This document shows positions 35,765 to 45,195 of a stretch of 64,000 bases of DNA, one piece after another. Origin of the DNA: DATCYZ01 sp036526195. GTDB lineage: Bacteria; Pseudomonadota; Gammaproteobacteria; Burkholderiales; SG8-39. The stretch covers positions 35,252 to 99,251 of the forward strand of contig DATCYZ010000067.1 in NCBI GenBank assembly GCA_036526195.1. The letters are read 5' to 3'. Numbering within the stretch: the stretch's first letter is position 1; every line of letters begins with the position of its first letter. The notes beneath the pieces were generated by a model, which was not told the DNA's origin, searched no databases, and saw nothing but the letters and a program-made list of their open reading frames with translations. The translations under genes were made by a program, and so were the position numbers.

Positions 35765-36844
35765 ATGGCCGACACTCACGTTTTTCAAGCCGCGCCCCTC
35801 ACCCGCGCGATCGAAGCCCTGGTGCTCGCAGGCGGCAGCGATGCGCGCGAGGCCGGCATCGTCGCCTCGAACCTGGTCCAGGCCAACCTCACCGGGCATG
35901 ACTCGCATGGCATCGGCATGATGCCGCGCTACATCGCCTCGCTTGCCGAGGGCGGGCTGGTGCCGAACCGCCACCCGAAGGTGAAGACCGACGCCGGCGC
36001 GCTGCTCGCGCTCGACGGCCAGGCCGGCTACGGGCAGGTGATCGGCCTGGAAGCCACCGAGATGGCGATCGCGCGCGCGAAGCAGCACGGCGTGTGCGTG
36101 ATGGCGCTCGCCAATGCGCACCACCTGTGCCGCATCGGCCAGTGGGCGGAGCAGGCGGTGGCCGCCGGCCTGGTGTCGATCAGCTTCGTCAACGTGATCT
36201 CGCGCTCGATCGTCGCGCCCTTCGGCGGCACGGACGCGCGTTTCGGCACCAACCCGGTGACCATCGGCATCCCGCTTCCCGGGCGGCCCCCGTTCATCCT
36301 CGACATGGCGACCAGCGGCGTGGCGCAGGGCAAGGTGCGCGTGGCGCACAACAAGGGCGAGCCGGTGGCGCCGGGCCTGCTGATCGACGACAAGGGCCGT
36401 CCGACCACGGAGGCGCGCTACGGCGTGGTGCAGCCCTACGGCGCGCTGACCGCGTTCGGGCTGCACAAGGGCTACGGTCTCGCGGTGGCGGCCGAACTGC
36501 TCGGTGGCGCGCTCTCCGGCGGTGGCACCCAGCACACCGAGGATCGCAGCAAGATGCGCGTGCTGAACGGCATGTTCTCGATCCTCGTCGACCCGGAGCG
36601 TCTCGGCACCGCGGAACCCTTCGCGCGCGAGGCGGTCGAATTCGTGGAATGGGTGAAGAAATCGCCCCCGGGCGAGGGGGTTGACCGGGTGCGCATCGCG
36701 GGCGATCCCGAGCGCGAGACCCGCGCGCGGCGCGAGCGCGAGGGCATCGCCGTCGATGCCACGACCTGGAACGAGATCAAGGCCGCCGCCGCGAAGCTCG
36801 GCATGACGGCGGAGACGCTCGAGAAGACGGCGCAGGGGCGCTGA
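35765..36844 (+). CDS. LDH2/MDH2 family malate/lactate dehydrogenase
   Basis: NAD(P)-dependent 2-oxoacid reductase or hydroxyacid dehydrogenase of 359 residues, in the YlbC/ComC/YiaK family, which is unrelated to Rossmann-type malate dehydrogenase. Visible: TGHDSHGIGMMPRYIASLAE with catalytic-site His, ALANAHHLCRIGQWAEQA, FGTNPVTIGIPLPG, and LDMATSGVAQGKVRVAHNKG with the nucleotide-binding Lys region. TAAACT (35728-35733) upstream could be a -10 box within the previous gene. Substrate not determined; relatives act on malate, sulfolactate, ureidoglycolate and 2,3-diketo-gulonate. Confidence 0.92.
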   Translation: MADTHVFQAAPLTRAIEALVLAGGSDAREAGIVASNLVQANLTGHDSHGIGMMPRYIASLAEGGLVPNRHPKVKTDAGALLALDGQAGYGQVIGLEATEMAIARAKQHGVCVMALANAHHLCRIGQWAEQAVAAGLVSISFVNVISRSIVAPFGGTDARFGTNPVTIGIPLPGRPPFILDMATSGVAQGKVRVAHNKGEPVAPGLLIDDKGRPTTEARYGVVQPYGALTAFGLHKGYGLAVAAELLGGALSGGGTQHTEDRSKMRVLNGMFSILVDPERLGTAEPFAREAVEFVEWVKKSPPGEGVDRVRIAGDPERETRARREREGIAVDATTWNEIKAAAAKLGMTAETLEKTAQGR

Positions 36845-36869
36845 ATCCATCGCGAGGGAGGAACCTGCC

Positions 36870-37109
36870 ATGAAGACGGACGACAACCGGACGCGGATCA
36901 CGATGCTCACCGGCAGCTATCGCATCAAGGGAACGGTCGAACTGGTGGCCGGTGCCCGGCTCACGGACTACATGACCGAAGCGAAGGCATTCTTCGCGGT
37001 CACCGACGCGGAGGTCTGGGAGCTGACGCCCGGCGGGCGCCAGGTGCTTTCGGCGCCGTTCATCAACGTCAGTCGCGATCATGTCGAGGTCGTCACCCTC
37101 GGACACTGA
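36870..37109 (+). CDS. Conserved-looking small protein, unknown function
   Basis: A 79-residue soluble protein not recognised as a named family. A GAGGGAGGA site lies a few bases before ATG 36870. The sequence is beta-rich with GSYRIKGTVELVAGARLTDY and ends VSRDHVEVVTLGH, suggesting a small barrel-type domain, possibly of the DUF6812 kind. It sits 25 bp after the dehydrogenase gene and is probably co-transcribed. Copy 3 of the palindrome follows its stop codon by 27 bases. Confidence 0.65.
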   Translation: MKTDDNRTRITMLTGSYRIKGTVELVAGARLTDYMTEAKAFFAVTDAEVWELTPGGRQVLSAPFINVSRDHVEVVTLGH

Positions 37110-37136
37110 GGGCGGGACGCCGGCATCGGCGTAACG

Positions 37137-37152
37137 GTAACATATATGTTAC
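37137..37152. repeat. AT-rich palindrome, copy 3 of 3 (perfect)
   Basis: GTAACATATATGTTAC is a perfect 16-bp palindrome. It lies in the 61-bp gap between the convergent 79-residue gene and the CoA-transferase operon. It is the most symmetric of the three copies, but here symmetry does not extend beyond the core. Confidence 0.85.
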
Positions 37153-37170
37153 TTATGTTGCCAAAAATCC

Positions 37171-37839
37171 CTAGGCGGCGTGCGCCGCGGGCGCGTGCTC
37201 GACCAGCGCCATCCCGGTCAGCCGGGACAGTTCCTCCAGCGACAGGCCCTCGACGCGATCGACCACGCGCAGCCCCTGCGGGGTGACGTCGATCACCGCC
37301 AGGTCGGTGTAGATCCGGGTGACGCAGCCCACGCCGGTCAGCGGGTAGCTGCAGCGCTCGACGATCTTGCTCTCGCCGCCTTTCGTCAGGTGCTCCATCA
37401 TGACGAAGACCTGCTTCGCCCCGACCGCAAGGTCCATGGCGCCGCCAACCGCGGGAATCGCGTCCGCCGCCCCGGTGTGCCAGTTGGCGAGATCACCGGT
37501 GGCCGAGACCTGGAAGGCGCCAAGCACGCAGATGTCGATGTGCCGGCCGCGGATCATCGAAAACGAATCCGCGTGGTGGAAGAAGGCACCGCCCTCGAGC
37601 AGGGTCACCGGCGATTTGCCGGCATCGATCAGGTCGCCGTCCTCCGCCCCCGGCGCCGGGGGCGGACCGATGCCGAGCACGCCGTTCTCGCTGTGCAGGA
37701 TGATCTCGCGTCCCTTCGGCAGCTGGCCCGCCACCAGCGTCGGCAGTCCGATGCCGAGGTTCACGTAGGCGCCCTCGGGGATGTCCAGCGCCACGCGCCC
37801 GGCGATCTGCTTGCGGTCGCGTTTCCTGATCGATGTCAT
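37171..37839 (-). CDS. 3-oxoacid CoA-transferase subunit B
   Basis: Beta subunit (222 residues) of a class I CoA-transferase such as 3-oxoadipate:succinyl-CoA (PcaJ) or 3-oxoacid (ScoB) transferase. GAYVNLGIGLPTLV opens the fold; the catalytic Glu is Glu51 in LHSENGVLG. GGAFFHHADSFSMIRGRHID and VMMEHLTKGGESKIV are also standard. Subunit A precedes it by two bases on the same strand, so expression is coupled. Ketone-body or 3-oxoadipate use cannot be separated by eye. The AT-rich palindrome follows its stop codon. Confidence 0.92.
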   Translation of the reverse strand: MTSIRKRDRKQIAGRVALDIPEGAYVNLGIGLPTLVAGQLPKGREIILHSENGVLGIGPPPAPGAEDGDLIDAGKSPVTLLEGGAFFHHADSFSMIRGRHIDICVLGAFQVSATGDLANWHTGAADAIPAVGGAMDLAVGAKQVFVMMEHLTKGGESKIVERCSYPLTGVGCVTRIYTDLAVIDVTPQGLRVVDRVEGLSLEELSRLTGMALVEHAPAAHAA

Positions 37840-37841
37840 GC

Positions 37842-38531
37842 CTAGGCGGCCCTCTCGAGCGCCGCGGGGGCGGCCACGCGGACCACGCGCTGCACGAAGA
37901 TGCCCGGCGTCACCACGGTTTCCGGATCGAGCGCGCCAAGCGCGACGGTCTCCTGCACCTGCACGATCGTGCAGCGCGCCGCGCTCGCCATGATCGGGCC
38001 GAAATTGCGCGCCGTCATCCGATAGACGAGGTTGCCCCAGCGGTCGGCGCGCAGCGCCTTGATCAGTGCGACGTCGGCATGGATCGGCAGCTCGAGCACG
38101 TAGTCGCGGCCGTCGAAGCGGCGCGCCTCCTTGCCTTCGGCGAGCCGGGTGCCGACGGCCGTCGGCGTGTAGAACGCGCCGATGCCGGCGCCGGCGGCGC
38201 GGATGCGCTCGGCGAGCGTGCCCTGTGGCACCAGTTCGAGTTCGAGCTCGCCCGAGCGGTACAGCGCGTCGAAATGCCAGGAGTCGGTCTGTCGCGGGAA
38301 CGAACAGATGATCTTGCGCACGCGTTTCGCCTTCAGCAGCGCGGCGAGTCCGGTGTCGCCGTTGCCGGCGTTGTTGTTGACGATGGTGAGATTGCCGGCG
38401 CCCTGCGCGATCAGCGCATCGATCAGTTCAGAGGGCATGCCCGCATTGCCGAAGCCGCCGATCATCACCGTGGCGCCGTCGGCGATGCCGGCAACGGCCT
38501 GTTCAAGCGTTTCAACGATCTTGTTGATCAT
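37842..38531 (-). CDS. 3-oxoacid CoA-transferase subunit A
   Basis: Alpha subunit (229 residues) of the class I CoA-transferase, closest in look to PcaI/ScoA. The glycine loop DGATVMIGGFGNAGMP binds CoA; LTIVNNNAGNGDTGLAALL is a PcaI-type block. LELVPQGTLAERIRAAGAGI and YVLELPIHADVALIKA follow in order. It is the first gene of the two-gene operon and diverges from mraZ across a 348-bp AT-rich gap. If the enzyme is PcaIJ it would act in the beta-ketoadipate route, but no other pca gene is present in this window. Confidence 0.9.
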   Translation of the reverse strand: MINKIVETLEQAVAGIADGATVMIGGFGNAGMPSELIDALIAQGAGNLTIVNNNAGNGDTGLAALLKAKRVRKIICSFPRQTDSWHFDALYRSGELELELVPQGTLAERIRAAGAGIGAFYTPTAVGTRLAEGKEARRFDGRDYVLELPIHADVALIKALRADRWGNLVYRMTARNFGPIMASAARCTIVQVQETVALGALDPETVVTPGIFVQRVVRVAAPAALERAA

Positions 38532-38655
38532 CGATCGAATCTAGTGTCCCGCCCCCGGGGCGTCAAATCCGGGACCCGGCAAGGGCGGCGCCACGGCGGG
38601 CGACGCGCGCGCACGGGGAATCGTGCCGCAAGAGGAGTGCATCTCTGCCGCAACG

Positions 38656-38676
38656 TAATGTTCAACATTTAATGTT
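38656..38676. repeat. TAATGTT repeats and AATGTTCAACATT palindrome
   Basis: Two TAATGTT copies start 14 bases apart; the first overlaps a 13-base palindrome centred on 38663. Spacing and symmetry look like a regulator operator for the divergent CoA-transferase operon (about 130 bases from its start) or for mraZ. Confidence 0.4.
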
Positions 38677-38776
38677 GTTCGTAAGTTGCTGAAAAATATG
38701 CGTATTAAAAACCAGAAATTGCATCCCAAAAAAGCGATAAGTCATTGTCGTGCCTAGAAAAATCAGGATTCGTGCC

Positions 38777-38805
38777 TTGACCTCGATCAGCCTTTGCCAT
38801 AGAGT
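38777..38805 (+). promoter_or_regulatory. Candidate mraZ promoter
   Basis: TTGACC (38777-38782), a 17-base spacer and TAGAGT (38800-38805) form a fair sigma-70 promoter. Transcription would start near 38812. GTGGGA at 38804-38809 and GTGG at 38824-38827 lie around the start point and recall, weakly, the TGGG repeats bound by MraZ. Confidence 0.5.
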
Positions 38806-38879
38806 GGGAAAACGTAGAAAAAAGTGGCAATCAGCGGTATCCAACGCCCAAAGCGTGGGCCGCCAGGGAAAAAGGGGCC

Positions 38880-39329
38880 ATGGGCGCAAGTCTTCACGGT
38901 GCAACCGTCATCACGCTGGACGCAAAGGGACGCCTGTCGATCCCGACGCGCCATCGTGACGCGCTGCGCGAGGACGGCGGCGGCCTGGTCCTGACCGCGC
39001 ATCCCGAAGGCTGCGTGCTGCTGTATCCCGAAGCCGCCTGGGACGCGGTGCGCGCGCAGGTCCAGACCTTCCCGAGTTTTCATCCGCAGGCGAGCTGGTG
39101 GAAGCGGCTGCTGCTCGGCTTCGAGGAGCACCTGAAGCCGGACGGCTCGGGCCGCGTGCTGCTGTCGCCGGCCCTGCGCCAGCACGCGAAGCTCGAGCGA
39201 GACGTGATGCTGGTCGGACAGGGGCGCTACTTCGAACTCTGGGACAACGGCGTGTGGAGCGCGAAGCTGGCGCAGGCCCTGCCGGGCACCGGCACGCCGC
39301 CCCCGGGGATGGAGGGGTTCTCCCTGTGA
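38880..39329 (+). CDS. mraZ: Division/cell wall cluster regulator MraZ
   Basis: DNA-binding protein of 149 residues, two AbrB-like halves, that in E. coli represses its own cluster. GATVITLDAKGRLSIPTRHR (5-24) and PDGSGRVLLSPALRQHAKLE (second half, about 83-102) are the two DXXXR-type signatures. VMLVGQGRYFELWD closes the second half. AGGGA and AGGGG stretches precede ATG 38880. It is the first gene of the dcw cluster and is followed by rsmH after 9 bases. Confidence 0.95.
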   Translation: MGASLHGATVITLDAKGRLSIPTRHRDALREDGGGLVLTAHPEGCVLLYPEAAWDAVRAQVQTFPSFHPQASWWKRLLLGFEEHLKPDGSGRVLLSPALRQHAKLERDVMLVGQGRYFELWDNGVWSAKLAQALPGTGTPPPGMEGFSL

Positions 39330-39338
39330 GCGCGGACG

Positions 39339-40313
39339 ATGCGCATCGACGCGCACCAGCCGGTGCTGCTCGCCGAGGCGCTCGAGGCCCTCGCGCTGCG
39401 GCCTGCGGGCACCTACCTGGACGGCACCTTCGGCCGCGGCGGGCATGCGCGCGCGATCCTTTCGCGCCTCGGGCCGGAGGGTCGCCTGATCGCGATCGAT
39501 CGCGATCCGGAGGCGGTCGCGGCGGCGCGCGCCATCGGCGATGCGCGCCTGCACGTGGCCCATGCACGCTTCGCCGAACTCCCCGGCGTGCTGGACGCGC
39601 TGGGCATCGAAGCCTGCGACGGCATGCTGTTCGACCTCGGCGTGTCCTCCCCGCAACTGGACGACGCGGCGCGCGGCTTTTCGTTTCGCGCCGACGGGCC
39701 GCTCGACATGCGCATGGATACGACGCGCGGCCCGAGTGCCGCGCAATGGCTGGCCACGGCGGCGGAGCCGGAGATCAGGGAGGTGATCCGGGACTATGGC
39801 GAAGAACGGTTTGCTAAACAGGTTGCAGCGTCGATTGTTGCTGCTCGCGAATGCGCGCCAATCCTCGGCACCCGGCAACTGGCCGATCTCGTGGCAGCGG
39901 CGGTCCGCACACGGGAGCCGGGCCAGAATCCGGCGACGCGCACCTTTCAAGCTCTACGGATTTTCATCAATCGGGAGCTTGAGGAAGTGTCGTTGATGCT
40001 GCCCCTGGCGCTGGCACGGCTTGCGCCGGGCGGGCGGCTTGCGGTGATCAGCTTCCACTCGCTGGAAGACCGCATCGTGAAACGGTTCCTCGCCGCCGCG
40101 GCGCGCCCGGATGTGCCGCGGGATTTGCCGCTGCGCGACAGCGAAATGCCACCGGCCTTCGTCAGACTGATCGGACGCGGCCTGCAGCCCTCCGCGGACG
40201 AGCGCATGCGCAACCCGCGCGCGCGCAGCGCGCGCATGCGCGTGGCCGAGCGCACGGAAGCGCCGTTCGACGCCCGACGCCTGCCCCACCCGGAGACCGT
40301 GTGGCGAAACTGA
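39339..40313 (+). CDS. rsmH: 16S rRNA m4C1402 methyltransferase RsmH (MraW)
   Basis: SAM-dependent enzyme of 324 residues that methylates N4 of C1402 in 16S rRNA. The N-terminus [13 protein letters not shown] and the SAM motif [16 protein letters not shown] are typical. [20 protein letters not shown] and DMRMDTTRG are the classic MraW blocks, and [15 protein letters not shown] comes later. It overlaps ftsL by 13 bases. A local stretch around 39795-39990 is less GC-rich than its surroundings, though the protein reads normally there. Confidence 0.97.
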   Translation: MRIDAHQPVLLAEALEALALRPAGTYLDGTFGRGGHARAILSRLGPEGRLIAIDRDPEAVAAARAIGDARLHVAHARFAELPGVLDALGIEACDGMLFDLGVSSPQLDDAARGFSFRADGPLDMRMDTTRGPSAAQWLATAAEPEIREVIRDYGEERFAKQVAASIVAARECAPILGTRQLADLVAAAVRTREPGQNPATRTFQALRIFINRELEEVSLMLPLALARLAPGGRLAVISFHSLEDRIVKRFLAAAARPDVPRDLPLRDSEMPPAFVRLIGRGLQPSADERMRNPRARSARMRVAERTEAPFDARRLPHPETVWRN

Positions 40314-40579
40314 GCCTGGTCCTGCTTGCTGTGCTGGTACTCGCCGCGCTCGCCACGGTGCGCGCGCAGCACCAGGCCCGCAAGTTCTTCACCGCCTACG
40401 AGCGCGCGCAGACCCTCGGCCACGAACTCGATGTCGAGTACGGCCGCCTGCAGCTCGAGGCCAGCACCTGGGCCCTGCACGCGCGCATCGAACGCATTGC
40501 CGCGGAATCGCTCGGCATGCGCGCGCCGGACGCGCGCCACGTGCGCTCGATCGTGCTGCCCGCGGGGGCCAGGCAATGA
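40301..40579 (+). CDS. ftsL: Cell division protein FtsL
   Basis: Small bitopic membrane protein (92 residues) of the FtsQLB complex. GTG 40301 starts inside rsmH. A single membrane helix (about 4-20, [19 protein letters not shown]) is followed by a periplasmic coiled coil rich in Glu, Arg and Leu. FtsL joins FtsB and FtsQ and activates FtsWI at the septum. It overlaps ftsI by four bases. Identified mostly by place and topology because FtsL sequences are weakly conserved. Confidence 0.9.
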   Translation: MAKLSLVLLAVLVLAALATVRAQHQARKFFTAYERAQTLGHELDVEYGRLQLEASTWALHARIERIAAESLGMRAPDARHVRSIVLPAGARQ

Positions 40580-42303
40580 GCCTCGCGACGGTCGCCGTCA
40601 TTCGCCTGCCGGTGTGGCGCGCGCGCTTCGTGCTCACGCTGCTTGTTGCCGCGTTCCTGATGCTGATCGCCCGCTCGGTCTACCTGCAGGCGATGCGAAC
40701 CGAGTTCCTGCAGGAGAAGGGCGAGGCGCGCTATGCGCGCGTGCTCGAGGTGCCCGCGACCCGTGGCCGCATCCTGGACCGCAAGGGCGAGGCGCTCGCC
40801 GTGTCGACGCCGGTCAAGTCCATCTGGGCCATGCCCGATGCCGTGTCGCCGGAACCGGCCGCGCGCGCGGCGCTTGCCCGCGTGCTGGGGATGGCGCCGG
40901 CCGATCTCGAGCGCCGCATTGCCGGCGGCGAGGGACGCGACTTCGTCTATCTCAAGCGGCAGGTGCCGCCGGAGGAAGCCGAACGGGTGGCTGCGCTCGG
41001 CGTGCCGGGCGTGTTCCAGCACAAGGAGTTCCGCCGCTACTACCCCGGCGGCGAGATCGCGGCGCATCTGGTCGGCTTCACGGGCGTGGACGACGTCGGC
41101 CAGGAGGGCCTCGAACTCGCCTACCAGGATTCGCTGGGCGGCAAGCCCGGCAGCCGTCGCGTGATCAAGGACCGCCTCGGGCGCGTGGTCGAGGACATCG
41201 GTTCGGTGCGCGCCGGGCAGGACGGGCGCGACCTGATCCTCGCCATCGACGCCAAGATCCAGAGCATCGCGTACGGCGCGCTCAAGTCCGCGGTGGAGCG
41301 CCACCGCGCGCGCGCCGGCGCCGTCGTCGTGATCGACGTGCTCAGCGGCGAGGTGCTGGCGCTTGCCAACGCGCCCTCGTTCAACCCGAACAACCGCGAG
41401 CGGCTGTCCGCCGGCCAGATGCGCAACCGGGTGCTGACGGACACGTTCGAGCCGGGCTCCACCATGAAGCCGTTCACCGTGGCCCTTGCCCTGGAGAACG
41501 GCAAGGTGCGCGCCGACAGCCGGGTCGACACCGGGAACGGGCGGCTCACGATCGCGAATTTCACGATCCAGGACACCCATCCGGCCGCGTCCATGACCGT
41601 GACCGAGGTGCTGCAGAAGTCCTCCAACGTGGGCGCGGCCAGGCTGGCGCTCGGCCTGCCCGCGGAAGCCATGTGGGACCTGTACCGGCGCGTCGGCCTG
41701 GGCGAGGCGCCCGAGCTCGGCTTTCCGGGGGCGGCGGCGGGCCGGGTGCGTCACTACAGAAGCTGGCGCCCGATCGAGCAGGCGACGATGTCCTACGGCC
41801 ACGGCATCTCCGTGAGCCTGATGCAGCTGGCGCGCGCGTACACCGTGTTCGCGCGCGACGGCGAACTGGTGCCGCTCACGCTGACGCGCGCGAGCGGGCG
41901 CGTGCACGGCGAAAAGGTGTTCTCGGCGGAGACGGCGCGCGCGGTGCGCGCCATGCTCGAGGCCGCCGTGCAGACCGGCGCCACCGGCCCGCGGGCGCGC
42001 GCGCCGGGCTGGCGCGTGGCGGGCAAGACCGGCACGGCGCACAAGGTGATCGACGGGCGCTATGCCGCCGATCGCTACCTCTCCTCCTTTGTCGGCTTCG
42101 CGCCGGTCAGCGCGCCGCGCCTGGTGATCGCCACGATGATCGACGAGCCGACCGCGGGCGGCTACTACGGCGGCCTGGTGGCGGCGCCGGTGTTCAGCCA
42201 GGTGATGCAGGGCGCCTTGCGCCTGCTTGGCGTGCCGCTGGATGCGCCGCCCGTGCCGATCGAACTGCCCGGGGAGAACGACGACATGCGGGAAAGCACA
42301 TGA
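40576..42303 (+). CDS. ftsI: Septal peptidoglycan transpeptidase FtsI (PBP3)
   Basis: Class B penicillin-binding protein of 575 residues, partner of FtsW. A membrane helix lies at about 17-38. The N-terminal module carries ATRGRILDRKGEALAVST. In the transpeptidase domain the active Ser295 is in EPGSTMKPF (SxxK, Lys298), SSN is near 350, and KTGT is at 484-487. QEGLELAYQDSLGGKPGS is the usual non-penicillin-binding motif. It overlaps ftsL, and murE starts 28 bases after its stop. Confidence 0.97.
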   Translation: MSLATVAVIRLPVWRARFVLTLLVAAFLMLIARSVYLQAMRTEFLQEKGEARYARVLEVPATRGRILDRKGEALAVSTPVKSIWAMPDAVSPEPAARAALARVLGMAPADLERRIAGGEGRDFVYLKRQVPPEEAERVAALGVPGVFQHKEFRRYYPGGEIAAHLVGFTGVDDVGQEGLELAYQDSLGGKPGSRRVIKDRLGRVVEDIGSVRAGQDGRDLILAIDAKIQSIAYGALKSAVERHRARAGAVVVIDVLSGEVLALANAPSFNPNNRERLSAGQMRNRVLTDTFEPGSTMKPFTVALALENGKVRADSRVDTGNGRLTIANFTIQDTHPAASMTVTEVLQKSSNVGAARLALGLPAEAMWDLYRRVGLGEAPELGFPGAAAGRVRHYRSWRPIEQATMSYGHGISVSLMQLARAYTVFARDGELVPLTLTRASGRVHGEKVFSAETARAVRAMLEAAVQTGATGPRARAPGWRVAGKTGTAHKVIDGRYAADRYLSSFVGFAPVSAPRLVIATMIDEPTAGGYYGGLVAAPVFSQVMQGALRLLGVPLDAPPVPIELPGENDDMREST

Positions 42304-42331
42304 GTGCCGGGCGCCGCGGGAGGCCCTGCTG

Positions 42332-43846
42332 ATGCCGCACACGAAGCGCGGCGAGGCGACCGTGCCCACGGACGTGTTCGCCCGTCTGGCGGAGCAGGGC
42401 GCCGTGATCCGCGCCCTGTGCTCGGACAGCCGCCGCTGCGCGCCGGGCACCGCCTTCTTCGCCTATCCCGGCGAGTCGGTCGACGGCCGGGCGTTCATCC
42501 ACGACGCCATCGGACGGGGCGCCGCCGCGGTGGTCTGGGAGTCCGAGGGCTGGCACTGGCCGGCGGCGCAGACCGCGCCGAACGCCGGCGTGCGCGGCCT
42601 GCGGGATGCGGCCGGCTTCCTCGCGGACGCGTTCCATGCGCATCCGTCCGCCGCGCTGTGGACCTGCGGCGTGACCGGAACGAACGGCAAGACCTCGTGC
42701 GTGCACTGGATTGCCGGTGCGCTCGAAGCCGCGGACGCGCGTGCCGGCGTGATCGGCACCCTCGGCAACGGCCGGTTCGGCGCGCTTGAAGCGGGCGTGA
42801 ACACCACGCCGGACGCGCTCGCGTTGCACCAGCTGCTCGAATCGATGCGACGGGGCGGGGCGCACGCCGTGGCGATGGAGGTCTCCTCGCACGGCCTGGT
42901 GCAGGGGCGCGTCAATGGCGTGGCCTTCGACTGCGCCCTGTTCACGAACCTTTCGCACGACCACCTCGACTACCACGGTTCGATGGAAGCCTATGCCGCG
43001 GCCAAGATGCGCCTGTTCGACATGCCGGGCCTGCGCACCGCGGTGCTGAACATGGACGACGTCCTCGGCGTGCGCATCGCCCAGCACCTCGCCGGACGCG
43101 GCGTGCGCACCATCGGCTACACCCTGAGCGAGGCGGCCGTGGCGCCGGGCAGCACGGACGACTTCCTCGCGGTGCGCGCGCTGCGCTTCGAGGGCGAGCG
43201 CATGCATGCGCAGCTGGTCTCCAGCTGGGGCGAGGCCGAGTTGCGTCTCGCGCAACTCGGGCGCTTCAACCTGTCCAATGCCCTGGGCGTGCTCGGCTGC
43301 CTGATCGACTACGGGTTCGGATTCCGCGACGCGGTCGCGCGCCTCGCGACGCTGCCGGAGGTGCCGGGACGCATGCAACGCCTGGGCGGCGGCGCGCAGG
43401 CGCCGCTGGTGGTGGTCGACTACGCGCATTCCCCGGATGCGCTCGAAAAGGTGCTGCAGGCGCTGCGCCCGCTCGCGCAGGCGCGCAAGGGCGCGCTGAC
43501 CGTCGTGTTCGGTGCGGGCGGCGAGCGCGATGCCGCGAAACGCCCGCTGATGGGCGCGGTCGCGGCGCGGCTCGCGGACCGCATCGTGCTCACCTCGGAC
43601 AACCCGCGTGGCGAGGATCCGGGCGCCATCCTGGAGGCCATCCGCGCCGGCATTTCGCGGGACTGCGTGATGGCGCCGGACCGCGCGCAGGCCATTGTGG
43701 ACACGGTCGCCGGTGCGGCGATCGCGGACGTGGTCCTGATCGCGGGCAAGGGCCATGAAGCCTGGCAGGAAATCGCCGGCGCCCGCGTGGCGTTCTCGGA
43801 CGTCGAGGCGGCGCACGCGGCGCTCGAGCGCAGGGCGGCACGATGA
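42332..43846 (+). CDS. murE: UDP-MurNAc-L-Ala-D-Glu:meso-DAP ligase
   Basis: Mur ligase of 504 residues that adds the third stem residue. [11 protein letters not shown] is the ATP loop (about 112-122), followed by NTTPDAL, SSHGL and [16 protein letters not shown]. The lysine that is carbamylated lies in [12 protein letters not shown] (about 423-426) specifies meso-diaminopimelate. ATG 42332 was chosen because GGGAGG lies about ten bases upstream and earlier in-frame codons would overlap ftsI by more than 80 bases. It overlaps murF by four bases. Confidence 0.96.
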   Translation: MPHTKRGEATVPTDVFARLAEQGAVIRALCSDSRRCAPGTAFFAYPGESVDGRAFIHDAIGRGAAAVVWESEGWHWPAAQTAPNAGVRGLRDAAGFLADAFHAHPSAALWTCGVTGTNGKTSCVHWIAGALEAADARAGVIGTLGNGRFGALEAGVNTTPDALALHQLLESMRRGGAHAVAMEVSSHGLVQGRVNGVAFDCALFTNLSHDHLDYHGSMEAYAAAKMRLFDMPGLRTAVLNMDDVLGVRIAQHLAGRGVRTIGYTLSEAAVAPGSTDDFLAVRALRFEGERMHAQLVSSWGEAELRLAQLGRFNLSNALGVLGCLIDYGFGFRDAVARLATLPEVPGRMQRLGGGAQAPLVVVDYAHSPDALEKVLQALRPLAQARKGALTVVFGAGGERDAAKRPLMGAVAARLADRIVLTSDNPRGEDPGAILEAIRAGISRDCVMAPDRAQAIVDTVAGAAIADVVLIAGKGHEAWQEIAGARVAFSDVEAAHAALERRAAR

Positions 43847-45195
43847 TGACGCTCGCCACGGCCGCACGCGAACTGGGGATCGCCCATGCCGGGCCGGACG
43901 CCGGGTTCACCGACGTCTCCACGGACACGCGCAAGCTCGGGCCGGGGGCGCTCTTCGTCGCGCTGCGCGGCGAGCGCTACGACGGGCACGACTACCTCGC
44001 GCAGGCAAAGGCCGCGGGGGCCGTCGGCGCCATGGTCGACGCCGCCCATGCCGGCGCGGGACCGCTGCCGGCGCTGGTCGTCGCCGACACGCGGGACGGG
44101 CTGTGCGCGCTTGCCACGGCCTGGCGCAAGCGGTTCACGCCGGTGATGGTGGGCATCGCAGGCTCGAACGGCAAGACCACGACCAAGGAAATGCTCGCGG
44201 CGATCATGCGTTGCGCCGCCGGCGACGCGGCCGTGCTGGCGACGGCCGGCAACCTGAACACCGACATCGGCGTATCGCTGACGGTGCTGCGGCTGCGCGC
44301 GGCGCACCGGCTGTGCGCGATCGAACTCGGCACCAATCACCGCGGCGAGATCGCGCGGGTCGCGGCGGTCGCGCAGGCGAACATCGTGGTGGTGACGAAC
44401 GCCTTGCGCGACCACCTCGAGTACCTCGGCAGCGTGGCGCAGATGGCCGAAGAGAATGCCGATGCCTTGCGCGCGCTGCCGGCCGACGGCATTGCGGTCA
44501 TCAACGCGGACGACCCGCATGCCGCGGTCTTCCGCAAGGCTGCGGGCGCGCGCCGCCTGATCGAGTTCGCGCTGGATGCGCCGGCCGGGATCGGCGCGCG
44601 CTGCACGCTGCGGCCGTTCTCCAGCGAGGTGGTGCTGCGCACCCCGGAGGGCGAGGTCGGCACGACGCTCGCGATCGCCGGACGGCACAACGTGCGCAAC
44701 GCGCTGGCCGCCGCTGCCGCCGCCCACGCCGCCGGCATCGCCAACGCGGCCATCGCCAAGGGCCTTGCGGCCTTCCGCCCGGCGACGCGGCGCCTGCAGG
44801 TGAAGCCGCTGGCCGGCGGCGCGACCCTGATCGACGACAGCTACAACGCGAACCCGGATTCCATGCGCGCCGCGATCGACGTGCTTGCGGCCTGCCCGGG
44901 CCCGACCGTGCTGGTGCTGGGCGACATGGGGGAACTCGGTCCGGAGGGCCCTGCATTCCATCGCGAGATCGGTGGCTACGCGCGCGAGCGCGGCATCACC
45001 CGCCTGGTCGCGCTGGGCGAGGCGAGCCGCGAGACGGTGGCGGCGTTCGGCGCGGGTGCCGAGCATTGCGCAAGCGTCGAGGCGGCGGCGCAGGCCGCGC
45101 GCGCCGCGACGACGGTGCTGGTGAAGGGCTCCCTGTTCATGGGCATGGACCGGGTGGTGGCGGCGCTGACCGGCCAGCGTGCGGAGGTGCACTGA
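43843..45195 (+). CDS. murF: UDP-MurNAc-tripeptide:D-Ala-D-Ala ligase
   Basis: Mur ligase of 450 residues that adds D-Ala-D-Ala to the UDP-MurNAc tripeptide, ending the cytosolic steps. The ATP loop is [15 protein letters not shown] (about 104-118). [35 protein letters not shown] and [20 protein letters not shown] are the later family blocks, and GDMGELG binds near the C-terminal domain. A usual MurF has NAxxDHLE at the third block, met here by NALRDHLE. It overlaps murE and shares one base with mraY (TGATG). Confidence 0.96.
   Translation: MMTLATAARELGIAHAGPDAGFTDVSTDTRKLGPGALFVALRGERYDGHDYLAQAKAAGAVGAMVDAAHAGAGPLPALVVADTRDGLCALATAWRKRFTPVMVGIAGSNGKTTTKEMLAAIMRCAAGDAAVLATAGNLNTDIGVSLTVLRLRAAHRLCAIELGTNHRGEIARVAAVAQANIVVVTNALRDHLEYLGSVAQMAEENADALRALPADGIAVINADDPHAAVFRKAAGARRLIEFALDAPAGIGARCTLRPFSSEVVLRTPEGEVGTTLAIAGRHNVRNALAAAAAAHAAGIANAAIAKGLAAFRPATRRLQVKPLAGGATLIDDSYNANPDSMRAAIDVLAACPGPTVLVLGDMGELGPEGPAFHREIGGYARERGITRLVALGEASRETVAAFGAGAEHCASVEAAAQAARAATTVLVKGSLFMGMDRVVAALTGQRAEVH

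Larger units (their letters stand above)
38532..38879. other. AT-rich control region before the division cluster
   Basis: This 348-bp gap has no gene. Bases 38641-38830 are the most AT-rich long stretch seen in the window. It includes TAATGTT direct repeats at 38656-38662 and 38670-38676, the odd palindrome AATGTTCAACATT (38657-38669), and the likely mraZ promoter at 38777-38805. It divides the minus-strand CoA-transferase operon from the plus-strand dcw cluster. Confidence 0.6.

Noticed and set aside
38804..38827. TGGG-type MraZ boxes before mraZ
   Set aside because: Only two imperfect boxes 20 bases apart are seen, not the three closely spaced repeats known for MraZ, so no operator was listed.
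40396..42450. A 684-codon minus-strand frame over ftsL-ftsI
   Set aside because: Antisense to ftsI; no initiation signal or known domain.
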